Notes: generated by a model not told the origin, from the letters alone. A stretch of 39,324 nucleotides of DNA from an uncultured Eubacterium sp. (GCA_910577295.1 CAJTLS010000006.1:60068-99391), one strand, 5' to 3'. Positions 9,794-17,961 are shown, numbered from the stretch's first letter. Made by a program: numbers and translations.

Positions 9794-11059
9794 TTACATT
9801 TTGTTTGTCTTTTCATAAGAATAAACAACAGCTTTTGCAATATTGTCTAAGTCACCATATACACTCCCTAGATTTATTCCTAGAGTATCCAATTCGGAAA
9901 GAATTTTTTGATAATTACTAATTTCAATATGTACATCTGGAATAATATTCTGTACACTTAATGTATTATAATTCAACATTGTATCATGTGAATAAAAATA
10001 TGGTTGATATACAAAAAGCCCTTTCTGCACACTAATTCTATCAAATAAATTAGGTGGTTGATATGTGAAATATATTTTTAAATTTAACTCTAGCTTATCA
10101 ACTCCTTTTCTGTCATTATAAAAAATCTGAATTATATTTGCTAACAGACACAAATACGTGGCAGCAGATAACTGATATATGTCTCCATCTTCTGGATATC
10201 CAGAAAAAATATCGGATTCATATGGAATTCTTTCATCTTCCATCTCATTATAAACAAAATAGTATAATGGCAGAATAACATCCTCAAGCGGTTCATTTTT
10301 TAAACGATGTTGATATAAAAACAAGTCGTCATCTTCATAATCTTCATTTTTAAAAGAACTTCCACAAAAAGTTGAATCATTTTCTTTATAACATTCAATT
10401 AGTTGTACTAAACAATTTGAAATTTCAGAAGTTTTAATAACTGACTTTTCGAATAAATTTTTAAGCTTATGAATAAGTTGCAATCTTATTTCCTTATTAT
10501 TATAAATACTTTGAAGGAAATTACTATGTCCAACTGTTGATATTATATCTGTTATATCTAAAAGCCATTTCTTGTTTAGCAAATAAACTTGTGCATATTC
10601 CGATAACATAGGTTTTTTTAGTTTGTTTATAAGATTATGTATCAGCATATTCTGTGTAGAAGAATCATCTTTTAATTTTTGAATAGATATATTACCAATA
10701 AGTTCAGATAAAGAGAAAGTGGGTTCTCTCTTTCCTTGACATGCAAAGAACAAGGCAATTAAAGGAGAATATGAGAAATCAATCAGATTTGTTGGAATTC
10801 CATAGTGTTGACAAAATGCTAAAAAGTGTTGGTTTTCCTCGTTTGTTAATTTTGACACAATTTGTAGATAATAGTCTTTAGATACTTTATCAATATTATA
10901 TATTTTGTCTGAACCCCATCCACCTTGATATGAACGGAATCCATTTGCCTGTATCCTATAGTAAGGTTCATTTTGTCCTCTATAAATATAATTATCTATT
11001 CCTAAATTTTCTAATATCTTAATATACTCCGAAATCGAATTTGCCTTGATAGCTTGCAT
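9794..11059 (-). CDS. FRG domain-containing protein
   Basis: The 421-residue protein carries an N-terminal FRG domain: YRGQ at residues 26-29 and the family's second block, HYGIPTNLIDFSYSPLIALF, about residues 98-120. FRG proteins are widespread in bacterial accessory regions and often found in or near phage-defence loci; their biochemical activity is not settled. The remaining ~270 residues are not recognised. The ATG at 11059 follows GGAGGT at seven bases and a promoter lies just upstream. The gene is visibly more AT-rich than clpB beside it, and it is flanked by gene remnants on both sides, which indicates transfer. It looks intact. A role in phage exclusion is inference. Confidence 0.85.
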   Translation of the reverse strand: MQAIKANSISEYIKILENLGIDNYIYRGQNEPYYRIQANGFRSYQGGWGSDKIYNIDKVSKDYYLQIVSKLTNEENQHFLAFCQHYGIPTNLIDFSYSPLIALFFACQGKREPTFSLSELIGNISIQKLKDDSSTQNMLIHNLINKLKKPMLSEYAQVYLLNKKWLLDITDIISTVGHSNFLQSIYNNKEIRLQLIHKLKNLFEKSVIKTSEISNCLVQLIECYKENDSTFCGSSFKNEDYEDDDLFLYQHRLKNEPLEDVILPLYYFVYNEMEDERIPYESDIFSGYPEDGDIYQLSAATYLCLLANIIQIFYNDRKGVDKLELNLKIYFTYQPPNLFDRISVQKGLFVYQPYFYSHDTMLNYNTLSVQNIIPDVHIEISNYQKILSELDTLGINLGSVYGDLDNIAKAVVYSYEKTNKM

Positions 11060-11089
11060 GTAATTAACCTCCGCCTGAATAGTAGCCTT

Positions 11090-11118
11090 ATTATATCAGA
11101 TTTCTCACAAATAGACAA
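11090..11118 (-). promoter_or_regulatory. promoter of the FRG gene
   Basis: Minus strand TTGTCT (11113-11118), a 17-base spacer and TATAAT (11090-11095). The -35 begins three bases past the stop codon of the truncated conjugation-gene remnant, so the promoter sits at what looks like an insertion junction. Confidence 0.7.
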
Positions 11119-11120
11119 AT

Positions 11121-11207
11121 TCACCCCACGATAAACACGATTGACATAAGCACCAGCAATTGTGCATTATTTAAAAACCAGTTGTACAAATTCTGTCCAA
11201 AATTCAT
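11121..11207 (-). pseudogene. truncated conjugative-element membrane protein (TcpD-like)
   Basis: A 28-codon frame encodes MNFGQNLYNWFLNNAQ followed by a hydrophobic LLVLMSIVFIV segment, then stops. The start follows GGGGAAATTAAGA and comes three bases after the stop of the preceding remnant, as in an operon. The sequence resembles the N-terminus of small single-pass proteins of integrative conjugative elements (TcpD-like), which are usually about 70-90 residues, so the C-terminal part is gone. The family assignment is from memory of the motif. Confidence 0.4.
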
Positions 11208-11209
11208 TC

Positions 11210-11317
11210 TTAATTTCCCCTTTCAAATTGCTTCATTTCCCTGTCAAATCGGCTGCCAACCTGTACCAGACATAACGCCGAGATTTCCACACCTCCCCCG
11301 AATGATAACAGGCCCAT
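11210..11317 (-). pseudogene. 3' fragment of a gene, probably from a conjugative element
   Basis: A 35-codon open stretch ends RFDREMKQFERGN at a TAA at 11210, three bases upstream of the TcpD-like remnant. There is no ribosome binding site at its first Met, so it is probably the tail end of a larger deleted gene in the same conjugation operon. Product not identified. Confidence 0.35.
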
Positions 11318-11364
11318 GTTGATGTTGATTATGATTTTTTGAATCTTCTGTTAGTTAATTCTTG

Positions 11365-11514
11365 CTACTCTTCAAAACAATATAATCTGCCCCCTTGAAA
11401 TGCAGTCACCGCCACCGTATCCGCTACAGAATTAATACTCTCCACCTCTGCATTATAGTTAAAAATTCCTTTAGCAGCACAGCAGCATGGATATTCGCTT
11501 ATATCATGCGCCAC
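11365..11514 (-). pseudogene. unidentified coding fragment
   Basis: About 50 codons are open on the minus strand, contain AHDISEYPCCCAAKGIFNY and AVTAFQGGRLYCFEE, and end at a TAG at 11365. There is an upstream in-frame TGA and no good start. Codon choice looks coding, but I do not recognise the product. It is probably another piece of the degraded element. Nothing else is recognisable between 11515 and 11647. Confidence 0.3.
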
Positions 11515-11647
11515 TGTTCTCTGGATTTTAAATCATAGGTGCGTTGTTTAATTTTTTCAGAAACCGTTTCGCTTTCATTCTGCTTGTATACTTTACACCG
11601 CTAAGAAAAGCTGCTTATACGCATATAAGATTATCTTTACAAACAAA

Positions 11648-11962
11648 CTATAACTGCTTATTCGTATCTCTGGCACCATATAACAACCGCCGTACTTCCA
11701 TTACATCATCAATCACCACATAGTAAATAACGTAATTTCTCACATAGATTCTATAATACAGATAGTCTCGCTTTTTTGCGGAAATGTATGGTTCAAAAGC
11801 AACAGGATTATTCAACCTTTCCAAAATCGCAGCCTCTACATCGTCAATCAAACGCAGAGCAGCGTCCTCATTCTTTAAAACATTGGTAATGTAATTCGCT
11901 GTACTGATTAAATCCTGTTCAAAAATTGGCAGATAACGGAGATGATAAAATTTATTTTCCAT
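11648..11962 (-). CDS. Type II toxin of the RelE/ParE superfamily
   Basis: The 104-residue protein has the RelE/ParE layout: an N-terminal strand and helix (LRYLPIFEQDLISTANYI), a middle helix, and a C-terminal sheet with YYRIYVRNYVIYYVV and VRRLLYGARD. Proteins of this superfamily either cut ribosome-bound mRNA (RelE) or block gyrase (ParE); the sequence does not settle which, though the Arg-rich end and Tyr-rich sheet fit both. Its start overlaps the end of the antitoxin gene by 11 bases, the usual coupled arrangement. The pair should stabilise the accessory island, or may be a leftover of the conjugative element. Confidence 0.88.
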   Translation of the reverse strand: MENKFYHLRYLPIFEQDLISTANYITNVLKNEDAALRLIDDVEAAILERLNNPVAFEPYISAKKRDYLYYRIYVRNYVIYYVVIDDVMEVRRLLYGARDTNKQL

Positions 11963-12212
11963 GTATTGTACTCCTTACATTGCTGAATACGTTTTCATGG
12001 GAAAGCCTTTCTTCCGTCATTGCTGCCTGCCTATCGGCCTCGTCAAGTTTCATCTCTACATTATCTGTCAGATTTGCATATTCCTCCAAACTTAAAACTA
12101 CCATAGCTCCATAGCCATTCTTTGTAAGATAAACAGGTTTTCCGCTGTTTACAATAGTTTCAATTTCCGGAAATTTATTTCTAAGGTCAGAAACAGGTCG
12201 AATTTGTATCAT
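11952..12212 (-). CDS. Antitoxin of the Phd/YefM family
   Basis: This 86-residue protein begins MIQIRPVSDLRNKFPEI and contains GKPVYLTKNGYGAMVVLSLE, the typical Phd/YefM DNA-binding domain that represses its own promoter; the acidic C-terminal half would wrap the toxin. The ATG at 12212 follows AAAGGAG. It is the first gene of the toxin-antitoxin operon and is probably autoregulated at the promoter at 12249-12277. Confidence 0.9.
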   Translation of the reverse strand: MIQIRPVSDLRNKFPEIETIVNSGKPVYLTKNGYGAMVVLSLEEYANLTDNVEMKLDEADRQAAMTEERLSHENVFSNVRSTIHGK

Positions 12213-12248
12213 ATCTAAGCACTCCTTTTCATCATCTATTTTATCCTA

Positions 12249-12277
12249 ATTTTATCAGAATATTATCATATAGGCAA
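12249..12277 (-). promoter_or_regulatory. promoter of the toxin-antitoxin operon
   Basis: Minus strand TTGCCT (12272-12277), a 17-base spacer and TAAAAT (12249-12254). It lies directly beside the end of the Fn3-type pseudogene. Confidence 0.55.
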
Positions 12278-12279
12278 TG

Positions 12280-12609
12280 TTATTTATAATTCGCAATTTC
12301 CTTTTTCATACAGATTATGATTTTAAGAAAAGCAAGGTTTTTGGTTTTGTAAGAAGTAGCCGTTCCCTTTTTGGTGGTAATTTTTTAATTTCCCCTTGCC
12401 TTTTTCATATAAATTTCAATCGCATCTACTTTGTACTTCTTCCACTTCAGAACAAACCTGCGCCCTTTCTTTTTCAATGACTTGAATACCAGTTTTTTCG
12501 GTTTTGCCAATTTGCCGGACTTTTTTCCTGTTTCGGTATTGTTTCCTTTCAAATCATCAGGCGGATTCGGGGTAACCGTCACAGGGTCTTTGCCCGGTTG
12601 GTCTGTCAC
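12280..12609 (-). pseudogene. C-terminal remnant of an Fn3-type surface protein
   Basis: The frame from 12609 encodes a Pro/Thr linker (PVTVTPNPPDD) and then KPKKLVFKSLKKKGRRFVLK, which resembles the start of the Fn3-like domain of the DUF6273 protein at 37.7 kb. An in-frame TAA at 12385 interrupts it; beyond the stop the same frame continues as KITTKKGTATSYKTKNL, the expected middle of such a domain, and ends at a TAA at 12280. Upstream, an in-frame TAG and the lack of a signal peptide show that the N-terminal part is gone. A dead fragment of a Lachnospiraceae-type cell-surface protein is the best reading. Confidence 0.6.
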
Positions 12610-12656
12610 CGGAAGTTTTTCTTGCTATCCCTGAAATGCAAGAGGGCGATTGATTC

Positions 12657-13040
12657 TTATTAGAGCTGGGAAAAGAACATCACAGATATAAAATCAACGA
12701 ACATTGTACCTATTTTTATATTCACTTTCACATGGAGGAGATGCCCTTTTGAGAGGAAGACGAGGAAACATTTCACAAGCATCTTAACAAAAACAAAGTG
12801 GATTCATTTATCTCTTCCACCTGTTCACGAAACCAATGTTATCCCATCAGAAAAGGAGCATTAAAAGCTCAATGTTTATCGTTTACCGATTATTAAAGGA
12901 ATTCAATAATAATTATACCCGGAAATTTTCCAGCAGCATGATTGAACGGCAGTTTGAATGTAACTTTGACTACCTCAACCGTATCTTTAAAAAGCAGACC
13001 GGATACTCCCCAACCCAATACCGCAAAATGGTATTGGAAA
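12657..13040 (+). pseudogene. degraded AraC-family regulator
   Basis: One plus-strand frame from 12657 reads GKEHHRYKINEHCTYFYIHF, like the cupin-type sensing domain of AraC regulators, and is broken by a TGA near 12750. A second frame (from 12836) reads MIERQFECNFDYLNRIFKKQ and TGYSPTQYRKMV, the second helix-turn-helix of the AraC DNA-binding domain. At least one frameshift and one stop separate them, and the first helix-turn-helix is largely missing. The remnant runs up against the 3' end of the ligase gene on the other strand. Confidence 0.6.
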
Positions 13041-13076
13041 GTTATTCTGACGGCGGCAGGCTGCTGCTCCTGTGCA

Positions 13077-14870
13077 TTATTCTTTCCAATTTTTGCACGA
13101 AACCGCCATCCCTGTTCCTAGCAGGCACCAGAATATCGGCGCCACACAAATCGTTGAATCATTGGCTATTCCTGCTGTCATGTATCCGGCGCTGCCACAG
13201 AAAACGGCTATCTGTATCTTTTGCACATACGTCAACGTTCCCTTTTTAAAACATCTGCGAAATGTCCGAATGGCAAAAATAACAAAAATAGCAAGAAAAG
13301 CAAGACACGCCAGCATACCATCCTGTACCCAAATCTGCATATACATATTGTGAGGTTTGGTAATCGTCTGGCTTCCGAAGCCACAATTGATTTTCCCCAC
13401 GTAATCATCATTCGGGAATGCATAGACAAAATTATCCGCTCCCTTTCCAAGCAGCATGCTTTCCTGTAATAACGGCAATGTCCTCGACCAGATATATCCC
13501 CGGTTCGTCGCCAAATCATAGTGATGTTCAAATCCCATAGACTCCACTTTGCGAAGCGTGTCTAATTTGCCAACACCGTTGATATAGTACAGTTTATCGT
13601 TTCGTTTTAACAATTCCCACGAGTAATTTTCTCCGGCAGAGATGCGTAATATATCATGATTGATTGTCTTGTCCCCCTCCGAAAACTGCTTGCTGTCTGA
13701 AAAAAATGCAATTCCTTTATATTCTTCTTTCGGTATCGTAAGTCCGGCTGCCAGAGTTCCCGCTGTCGGCAAAGGACTTCCGGCACTATCATATAGCGTA
13801 CATTCATGAATACCTTTTCCCTGTGCAATCCTTCCCTCTATCCTTTTCCCATTATCTAATGAAATCTGAAATGCGTCATTTGACGTTTCAATGGAAGAGA
13901 CGGTATAGTTACAAGAAGAAATGGTTGTTTGCGTAAATTGCCGGAGCAAATCCGGCTTCCCAACCAGCACGCCTGCTATCGCGAGCAATACGACACCGCC
14001 TATGCCAAAGAGCAGGCGACGGTTCTTTCGTAAATCGGCAAAGAGAAAGAGAATTGCAACCAAAGCTCCTCCGGCCACTCCGATTAGTCCGGTCATCGAT
14101 TGGGCGCCAAACAACATAATTATTTGAAACAGCGCCGAAATACCGGCCAAAATACGAAAAATGAGCTTGCGGCCCCAAAACCCGAGCGCAACCGTCACCG
14201 GCAGCACCAATGCCACATAAGTTCCCACATAATTAGGATTGTAAAGCGTTGCATAAGACACACCTTTGCCAAAACTGGCCGATATAGAAAAATTCTCCGG
14301 CACATTTTTCAAGAACATCGTCAGAAAGGGAATCATCTTCTTATTTGTCATATAATCCCAATGAAAGGCCTGCATAGCGCCCGTAAAACTTAAAATTAAA
14401 GAACCAATCAGCAACGTATACAAAAGTAAATCCAGCCATTTCCTGTCCGTCACATAAATATACACAAACACAAAACAAAAGACGTAACACAAGATAACAA
14501 AAAGTCCCTCAAACTGCTCATATCCACCAAACAGAGCATCCGCCCTGTGTTCTGAAACCATTGCGGATACAAAAGAGAACAGGGCAAATATACCTATCGG
14601 AATCAAAGCATAATAGCTATTCTTTCCGTACAGATTGCCATGATACCCACGCAGCAGGGAAACAGCTGTCGCAATCCCCATAATAAGGCCCGTCAGCATC
14701 AGCAGTTGTGATTTGTAATATAAGAAGAAATCATAAAACGCCGTTCCGGTAATCCATGTATTGTTGCCGATATCCGTATGATATACCGTGATGAATGTCA
14801 CCAGTGGAATAACAGCCAATATACACATCAGCGGCAATGCATAGATAGTCTCTAACCTCTTATCTTTCAT
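13077..14870 (-). CDS. O-antigen ligase-like (Wzy/WaaL superfamily) membrane protein
   Basis: The 597-residue polytopic membrane protein has about ten hydrophobic helices and one large extracytoplasmic region (about residues 310-470) between them, the arrangement of O-antigen ligase/polymerase proteins. The segment YATLYNPNYVGTYVALVLP and the later KPHNMYMQIWVQDG are typical of the family (the His of the latter block is usually functional). In Gram-positives these proteins are thought to polymerise or transfer surface glycans onto lipid-linked or protein acceptors; the substrate is unknown here because no glycosyltransferase genes are adjacent. The ATG at 14870 follows GGAGG. A 41-residue peptide gene and a hairpin lie upstream on the same strand. 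Confidence 0.8.
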   Translation of the reverse strand: MKDKRLETIYALPLMCILAVIPLVTFITVYHTDIGNNTWITGTAFYDFFLYYKSQLLMLTGLIMGIATAVSLLRGYHGNLYGKNSYYALIPIGIFALFSFVSAMVSEHRADALFGGYEQFEGLFVILCYVFCFVFVYIYVTDRKWLDLLLYTLLIGSLILSFTGAMQAFHWDYMTNKKMIPFLTMFLKNVPENFSISASFGKGVSYATLYNPNYVGTYVALVLPVTVALGFWGRKLIFRILAGISALFQIIMLFGAQSMTGLIGVAGGALVAILFLFADLRKNRRLLFGIGGVVLLAIAGVLVGKPDLLRQFTQTTISSCNYTVSSIETSNDAFQISLDNGKRIEGRIAQGKGIHECTLYDSAGSPLPTAGTLAAGLTIPKEEYKGIAFFSDSKQFSEGDKTINHDILRISAGENYSWELLKRNDKLYYINGVGKLDTLRKVESMGFEHHYDLATNRGYIWSRTLPLLQESMLLGKGADNFVYAFPNDDYVGKINCGFGSQTITKPHNMYMQIWVQDGMLACLAFLAIFVIFAIRTFRRCFKKGTLTYVQKIQIAVFCGSAGYMTAGIANDSTICVAPIFWCLLGTGMAVSCKNWKE

Positions 14871-14890
14871 TTTTATCCTCCATTCAACAA

Positions 14891-14929
14891 CAAAAGCGAA
14901 GACATCACCTTTTCACTGATATCTCCGCT
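14891..14929 (-). terminator. hairpin with T-run between the small peptide gene and the ligase gene
   Basis: In the minus-strand transcript a 13-base-pair stem (arms 14917-14929 and 14895-14907, two G-U pairs, nine-base loop) is followed by TTTTG TTGTTG. It could act as a partial terminator or attenuator that lowers ligase expression relative to the peptide. Confidence 0.55.
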
Positions 14930-14951
14930 CTCCTTTTTCACACATATTTCC

Positions 14952-15077
14952 TTACATTTCCTCATCGGATATCGCATCAACAGAACCTGCAACTGCAGAT
15001 ACCACTGCTACGACTGTAATAATAACTGCTAAGATGGCAATCGCCCCTAAAATCCCTAATGCGGTTACTGCACTCAT
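14952..15077 (-). CDS. 41-residue hydrophobic peptide
   Basis: The ATG at 15077 (upstream AGGTGTAGAG) opens 41 codons: MSAVTALGILGAIAI, a continuous hydrophobic helix up to about residue 30, and an acidic end SVDAISDEEM. This predicts one transmembrane helix. It is first in a unit with the ligase-like gene, from which it is separated by about 80 bases holding a hairpin. A membrane partner of the ligase or an independent small membrane protein are both possible. No family recognised. It is too short for most gene finders, but codon use, ribosome binding site and promoter support it. Confidence 0.6.
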   Translation of the reverse strand: MSAVTALGILGAIAILAVIITVVAVVSAVAGSVDAISDEEM

Positions 15078-15122
15078 TCTCTACACCTGCTTTCTCCAAT
15101 TGTTTCGACTTACATTGTAATT

Positions 15123-15128
15123 AGTATA
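15123..15128 (-). promoter_or_regulatory. -10 box upstream of the small peptide gene
   Basis: Minus-strand TATACT preceded by TGG suggests an extended -10; the -35 is weak. The start codon lies about 45 bases downstream. Confidence 0.4.
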
Positions 15129-15197
15129 CCATATAAATCTGATTTTGCACGTTTTTTTAGAAAAAAAAGTCTGCGTTCCTTTAAAATTATGTCAGAT

Positions 15198-15226
15198 TTG
15201 ACATACCTATCTCAATCTGTTATAAT
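15198..15226 (+). promoter_or_regulatory. consensus sigma-A promoter of tRNA-Leu
   Basis: Perfect TTGACA (15198-15203), a 17-base spacer and perfect TATAAT (15221-15226). The mature tRNA begins 12 bases after the -10, so the 5' leader is only a few bases. Confidence 0.93.
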
Positions 15227-15237
15227 GATTTTTGCTT

Positions 15238-15320
15238 GCGGATGTGGCGGAATTGGCAGACGCGCTAGATTTAGGTTCTAGTGGGCAACCCCCGTGCAGG
15301 TTCAAGTCCTGTCATCCGCA
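15238..15320 (+). tRNA. tRNA-Leu(UAG)
   Basis: The acceptor stem GCGGATG pairs with CATCCGC, followed by discriminator A. The anticodon stem CTAGA/TCTAG encloses loop TTTAGGT with anticodon TAG, reading CUN leucine codons. The long variable arm (TGGGCAACCCCCG) marks a class II tRNA, and GGTTCAAGTCC forms the T arm. CCA is not encoded. No repeat of its 3' end was seen at the far side of the tail locus, so it does not look like that locus's attachment site. Confidence 0.96.
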
Positions 15321-15327
15321 TATTTTT

Positions 15328-15810
15328 TTAGATAACTTTAATCGGTTTTTTAATCGCCTTGATATGAAAATCTCCCGTATCACAGTGCAATTCTACCGTT
15401 CGTCCGTAGTTTAATCCCGTATCTTCTGCGACTAACTTTATATTTAATTCATTTAAAATCTGTTTGGCCGCAGCAGCGTTCCTCTCTCCTATGCTTCCTA
15501 TGTTTGACATTTGATTAACACCAAACATTTTTGCACCACCGGCAATCTTGGCAATCAGACGACTTCGATTCGCACCTGCTAACGTAATCCGTTTCAATAA
15601 TTCCGGTATACCCGTATCTGCAAATTTAGCAATATTACCGTTATTTGCCGTTATATGACTGTCCGGCAGCATATAGTGAACCATTCCTCCTATTTTGTTT
15701 ACCGGATCATATAAAGTTAATCCAATGCATGAGCCAAGTCCTACTGTAATAAGTACATCCGGGGCCCTGCAAATATTCAAATCTGCCATTCCTACTGTTA
15801 TATTACTCAT
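15328..15810 (-). CDS. cheD: Chemoreceptor glutamine deamidase CheD
   Basis: CheD deamidates glutamines of chemoreceptors and is stimulated or bound by CheC. The 160-residue protein has the catalytic set Thr22, Cys28 (GLGSC) and His45 (MVHYMLP), matching Thr21, Cys27 and His44 of the Thermotoga enzyme. A GTG at 15816 is also in frame, but the ATG at 15810 follows GAGGT at seven bases. It lies 11 bases after cheC, so the two are co-transcribed. It ends eight bases from the convergent tRNA gene, so the T-run after the tRNA may serve transcription from that side. Confidence 0.95.
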   Translation of the reverse strand: MSNITVGMADLNICRAPDVLITVGLGSCIGLTLYDPVNKIGGMVHYMLPDSHITANNGNIAKFADTGIPELLKRITLAGANRSRLIAKIAGGAKMFGVNQMSNIGSIGERNAAAAKQILNELNIKLVAEDTGLNYGRTVELHCDTGDFHIKAIKKPIKVI

Positions 15811-15821
15811 TTCCACTACCT

Positions 15822-16442
15822 CTAAATCTCAAATCCTAAACCTTTTAGTATTTTATCGTAAGATTCCTGCTCCGGCATAAGGATAAAATAACCATTAATC
15901 ATAAAATCATCGCCAAACTCCGTTTCAATCAACAATGCATGGTCGCCATATTGCCCAAATTCAATAGCCGGCACACTAAGCACTGAGGCAGCCATATCAA
16001 CCGCCAGATATGGAATAGACGGTGAAATAACAAGATTCGTCATTGCTGACAATGCCGAGAGATAAGAACCGGCAATAATATTGCCAATCTCTTTCAGAGC
16101 AGACAAATCCATCTCATCAAACTCCGCTTCATATTCGCTGTCCCGCATCATAAGTTTATTTACAAGATATTGAGCGGAATCCAATCGCATTAAAAACATC
16201 ATACTTCCTTCTATGTCCATTTTAATCTCCATTAGAATACCAACGATGATTTCATCTTCCGGACAGATGGAAGTCCCCAATTTGGAAACCTCTAGCAGTT
16301 CCACTTTCGGCACGTTCATGTTGACCCGAATTGACAACATCGATGCTATCGCAGTCGTCGCATTTCCCGCCCCGATGTTTCCCAATTCCCGAAGAACATC
16401 CACGTACCTGTCATTGATTTCTACTAATGAATATTTACTCAT
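15822..16442 (-). CDS. cheC: CheY-P phosphatase CheC
   Basis: CheC dephosphorylates CheY-P and modulates CheD. The 206-residue protein has both active-site copies of the D/S-x3-E-x2-N-x22-P motif: Glu19/Asn22 (RELGNIGAGN) and Glu118/Asn121 (KEIGNIIAG). A GTG at 16454 extends the frame, but the ATG at 16442 follows GGAGGG closely and gives the usual length. Two intact sites distinguish it from CheX and FliY. The presence of cheC-cheD implies a motile, chemotactic host, although no other chemotaxis gene is in view. Confidence 0.95.
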   Translation of the reverse strand: MSKYSLVEINDRYVDVLRELGNIGAGNATTAIASMLSIRVNMNVPKVELLEVSKLGTSICPEDEIIVGILMEIKMDIEGSMMFLMRLDSAQYLVNKLMMRDSEYEAEFDEMDLSALKEIGNIIAGSYLSALSAMTNLVISPSIPYLAVDMAASVLSVPAIEFGQYGDHALLIETEFGDDFMINGYFILMPEQESYDKILKGLGFEI

Positions 16443-16492
16443 TAAACCCTCCACTCATATAAAGTTATATGTAAGTTATTTCAGTTGTGTAT

Positions 16493-17893
16493 CTATTTTA
16501 ATACATTTTTCCCTACTTGACAAGGATTTCGATGCAATTCTTCAAAATCCTGTTTCATTTTCAGGAAATTTTTCTTCTGATCAAGCAGATAATGGTTCTT
16601 CTGCTTTGCATAATGCGGCAGCCAGTCGTCCAAATCTTTATCTTCTTTGTACGAATAAGCAACCATTGCCAGAAGTGAAATACGATTCTCTTTCTCCAGC
16701 AGTTTCGATTCGGCAGGAATCGTCTTTTCTGTCAAATCGTCCAGCGTCTCCTTATATAGCTCCATATCTTCTCTTGCCATATCCCTGTTTATGCCGACCA
16801 TTTCAGAAATAAAAAGACACTCGTCCATATATCCAGTTGCACTTTCTTTCGGAATATGTAAAAACTGTTTCATCATCATCTCGAGCATATCCAGCTTGGC
16901 ACCGACGACCGCCTTGTCCTTTGTTGATTTCTCTTTATCGATTTCATCGAAAAGCATTCCCTCCGCATTTTTTCCCGTGTGACGCAAATGATGTTTAAAC
17001 TCAGACAGGAAACAGGCAAATTCAATATCCTCCAATCTTAATTTTGTAAATCGGTCAAACAGAGTGAGAAACAAAAAAGAATCCTTACTATTAAATATAT
17101 CTTTTATATCGTCTGTAATGATGTTTTCCAATCTGTGCAAATTATTTTCCAACCGCTTAAAAACTTCTTTGTCCGCATTACTGTTTAAGTATTTGCAGGC
17201 AGCTTTGCACTGTTTTTTCCAATTTTGAAAGTAATTACAGCACATCACCGTTTCGACAACTACACGTTCTGTAACCCCCTTTTTCTTTTCTGTCTCCGTA
17301 AAAACACTATAATCAAGAAAGAATTTTCTGCTCACTATTTTCCGAATACAACCAGCATAATTATTTAACAGTGTAAACGCCTTTTGATTCGCATTCATGG
17401 ACGTATGATTATTGTACCGTTTAATATATTTTGAAATCGTATGCCTGTCACAATGTTCATGGATAATCGTATCAATCTGATACTCGTTAAATTTCTTCTT
17501 TAACTCGTTTGGCAGTTTTTCATACGTCGTGTTTTTAATATCAAAGGTGGTATCTTTCCATACGACGCTGCCATCCTTTGCTTTTTCCTTCTTTTTATAG
17601 GAAATAACCGAGTTTTCAACAGAAGATGTTATTTTATAATTGCCATATCGGAACTGATTTAATGCGGAACTGCGCTGTCCGCCATCCGCAATATGCAGTT
17701 GGGAGCTATCCTCTTCACCAAGTATAATCGGAGGAATATACTCATCCATAAGAACCGTAACAACGAGTTCGTTTATCTGCTCTTTTGTCCAGATAAAATG
17801 TCTTTGTACATCGGCGTCATTGCAAATATCGCCATCTTTAATCTTATTTAAGTACATATCTAACGTATACGTTTGTTTTCTTGGCCTTGCCAT
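16493..17893 (-). CDS. DUF262 (ParB/Srx-fold) protein of the tail locus
   Basis: The 466-residue protein has an N-terminal DUF262 domain: NDADVQRHFIW and IPPIILGEE followed by IADGGQRSSALNQF, a variant of the DGQQR motif that binds nucleotide in DUF262/GmrS-type proteins. The helical C-terminal two thirds are rich in Lys and Glu and lack the His-Asn-His motif of GmrD nucleases. The ATG at 17893 follows GGAGG at five bases and is preferred to an in-frame start at 17977 inside the sigma gene. It lies 68 bases after the sigma-like gene and must share its SOS-type promoter. A regulatory or host-takeover role seems more likely than restriction, since no nuclease motif is visible, but this is inference. 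Confidence 0.75.
   Translation of the reverse strand: MARPRKQTYTLDMYLNKIKDGDICNDADVQRHFIWTKEQINELVVTVLMDEYIPPIILGEEDSSQLHIADGGQRSSALNQFRYGNYKITSSVENSVISYKKKEKAKDGSVVWKDTTFDIKNTTYEKLPNELKKKFNEYQIDTIIHEHCDRHTISKYIKRYNNHTSMNANQKAFTLLNNYAGCIRKIVSRKFFLDYSVFTETEKKKGVTERVVVETVMCCNYFQNWKKQCKAACKYLNSNADKEVFKRLENNLHRLENIITDDIKDIFNSKDSFLFLTLFDRFTKLRLEDIEFACFLSEFKHHLRHTGKNAEGMLFDEIDKEKSTKDKAVVGAKLDMLEMMMKQFLHIPKESATGYMDECLFISEMVGINRDMAREDMELYKETLDDLTEKTIPAESKLLEKENRISLLAMVAYSYKEDKDLDDWLPHYAKQKNHYLLDQKKNFLKMKQDFEELHRNPCQVGKNVLK
16495..16523 (-). promoter_or_regulatory. promoter of cheC-cheD, inside the end of the DUF262 gene
   Basis: Minus strand TTGTCA (16518-16523), a 17-base spacer and TAAAAT (16495-16500). 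It overlaps the last codons of the upstream gene on the same strand, so the boundary between the tail locus and host chemotaxis genes is very tight. Confidence 0.6.
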
Positions 17894-17961
17894 TATAACC
17901 TCCATTCCGGAATAGCGGCGTCGGACGCACAACCATACTCCTATTCTCTCTTGCTTTATCA

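Noticed and set aside
13232..13828. short minus-strand frames within the ligase-like gene
   Set aside because: They overlap the 597-residue membrane protein in other frames and show no start signals or recognisable composition.
15238..15320. tRNA-Leu as attachment site of the tail locus
   Set aside because: No integrase is present, cheC and cheD lie between tRNA and locus, and no copy of the tRNA 3' end was found near 37.65 kb.
16493..17893. DUF262 gene as a GmrSD-type restriction system
   Set aside because: No DUF1524/HNH nuclease motif is visible in it or next to it, and it shares an SOS promoter with a sigma-like gene inside a phage-tail locus.
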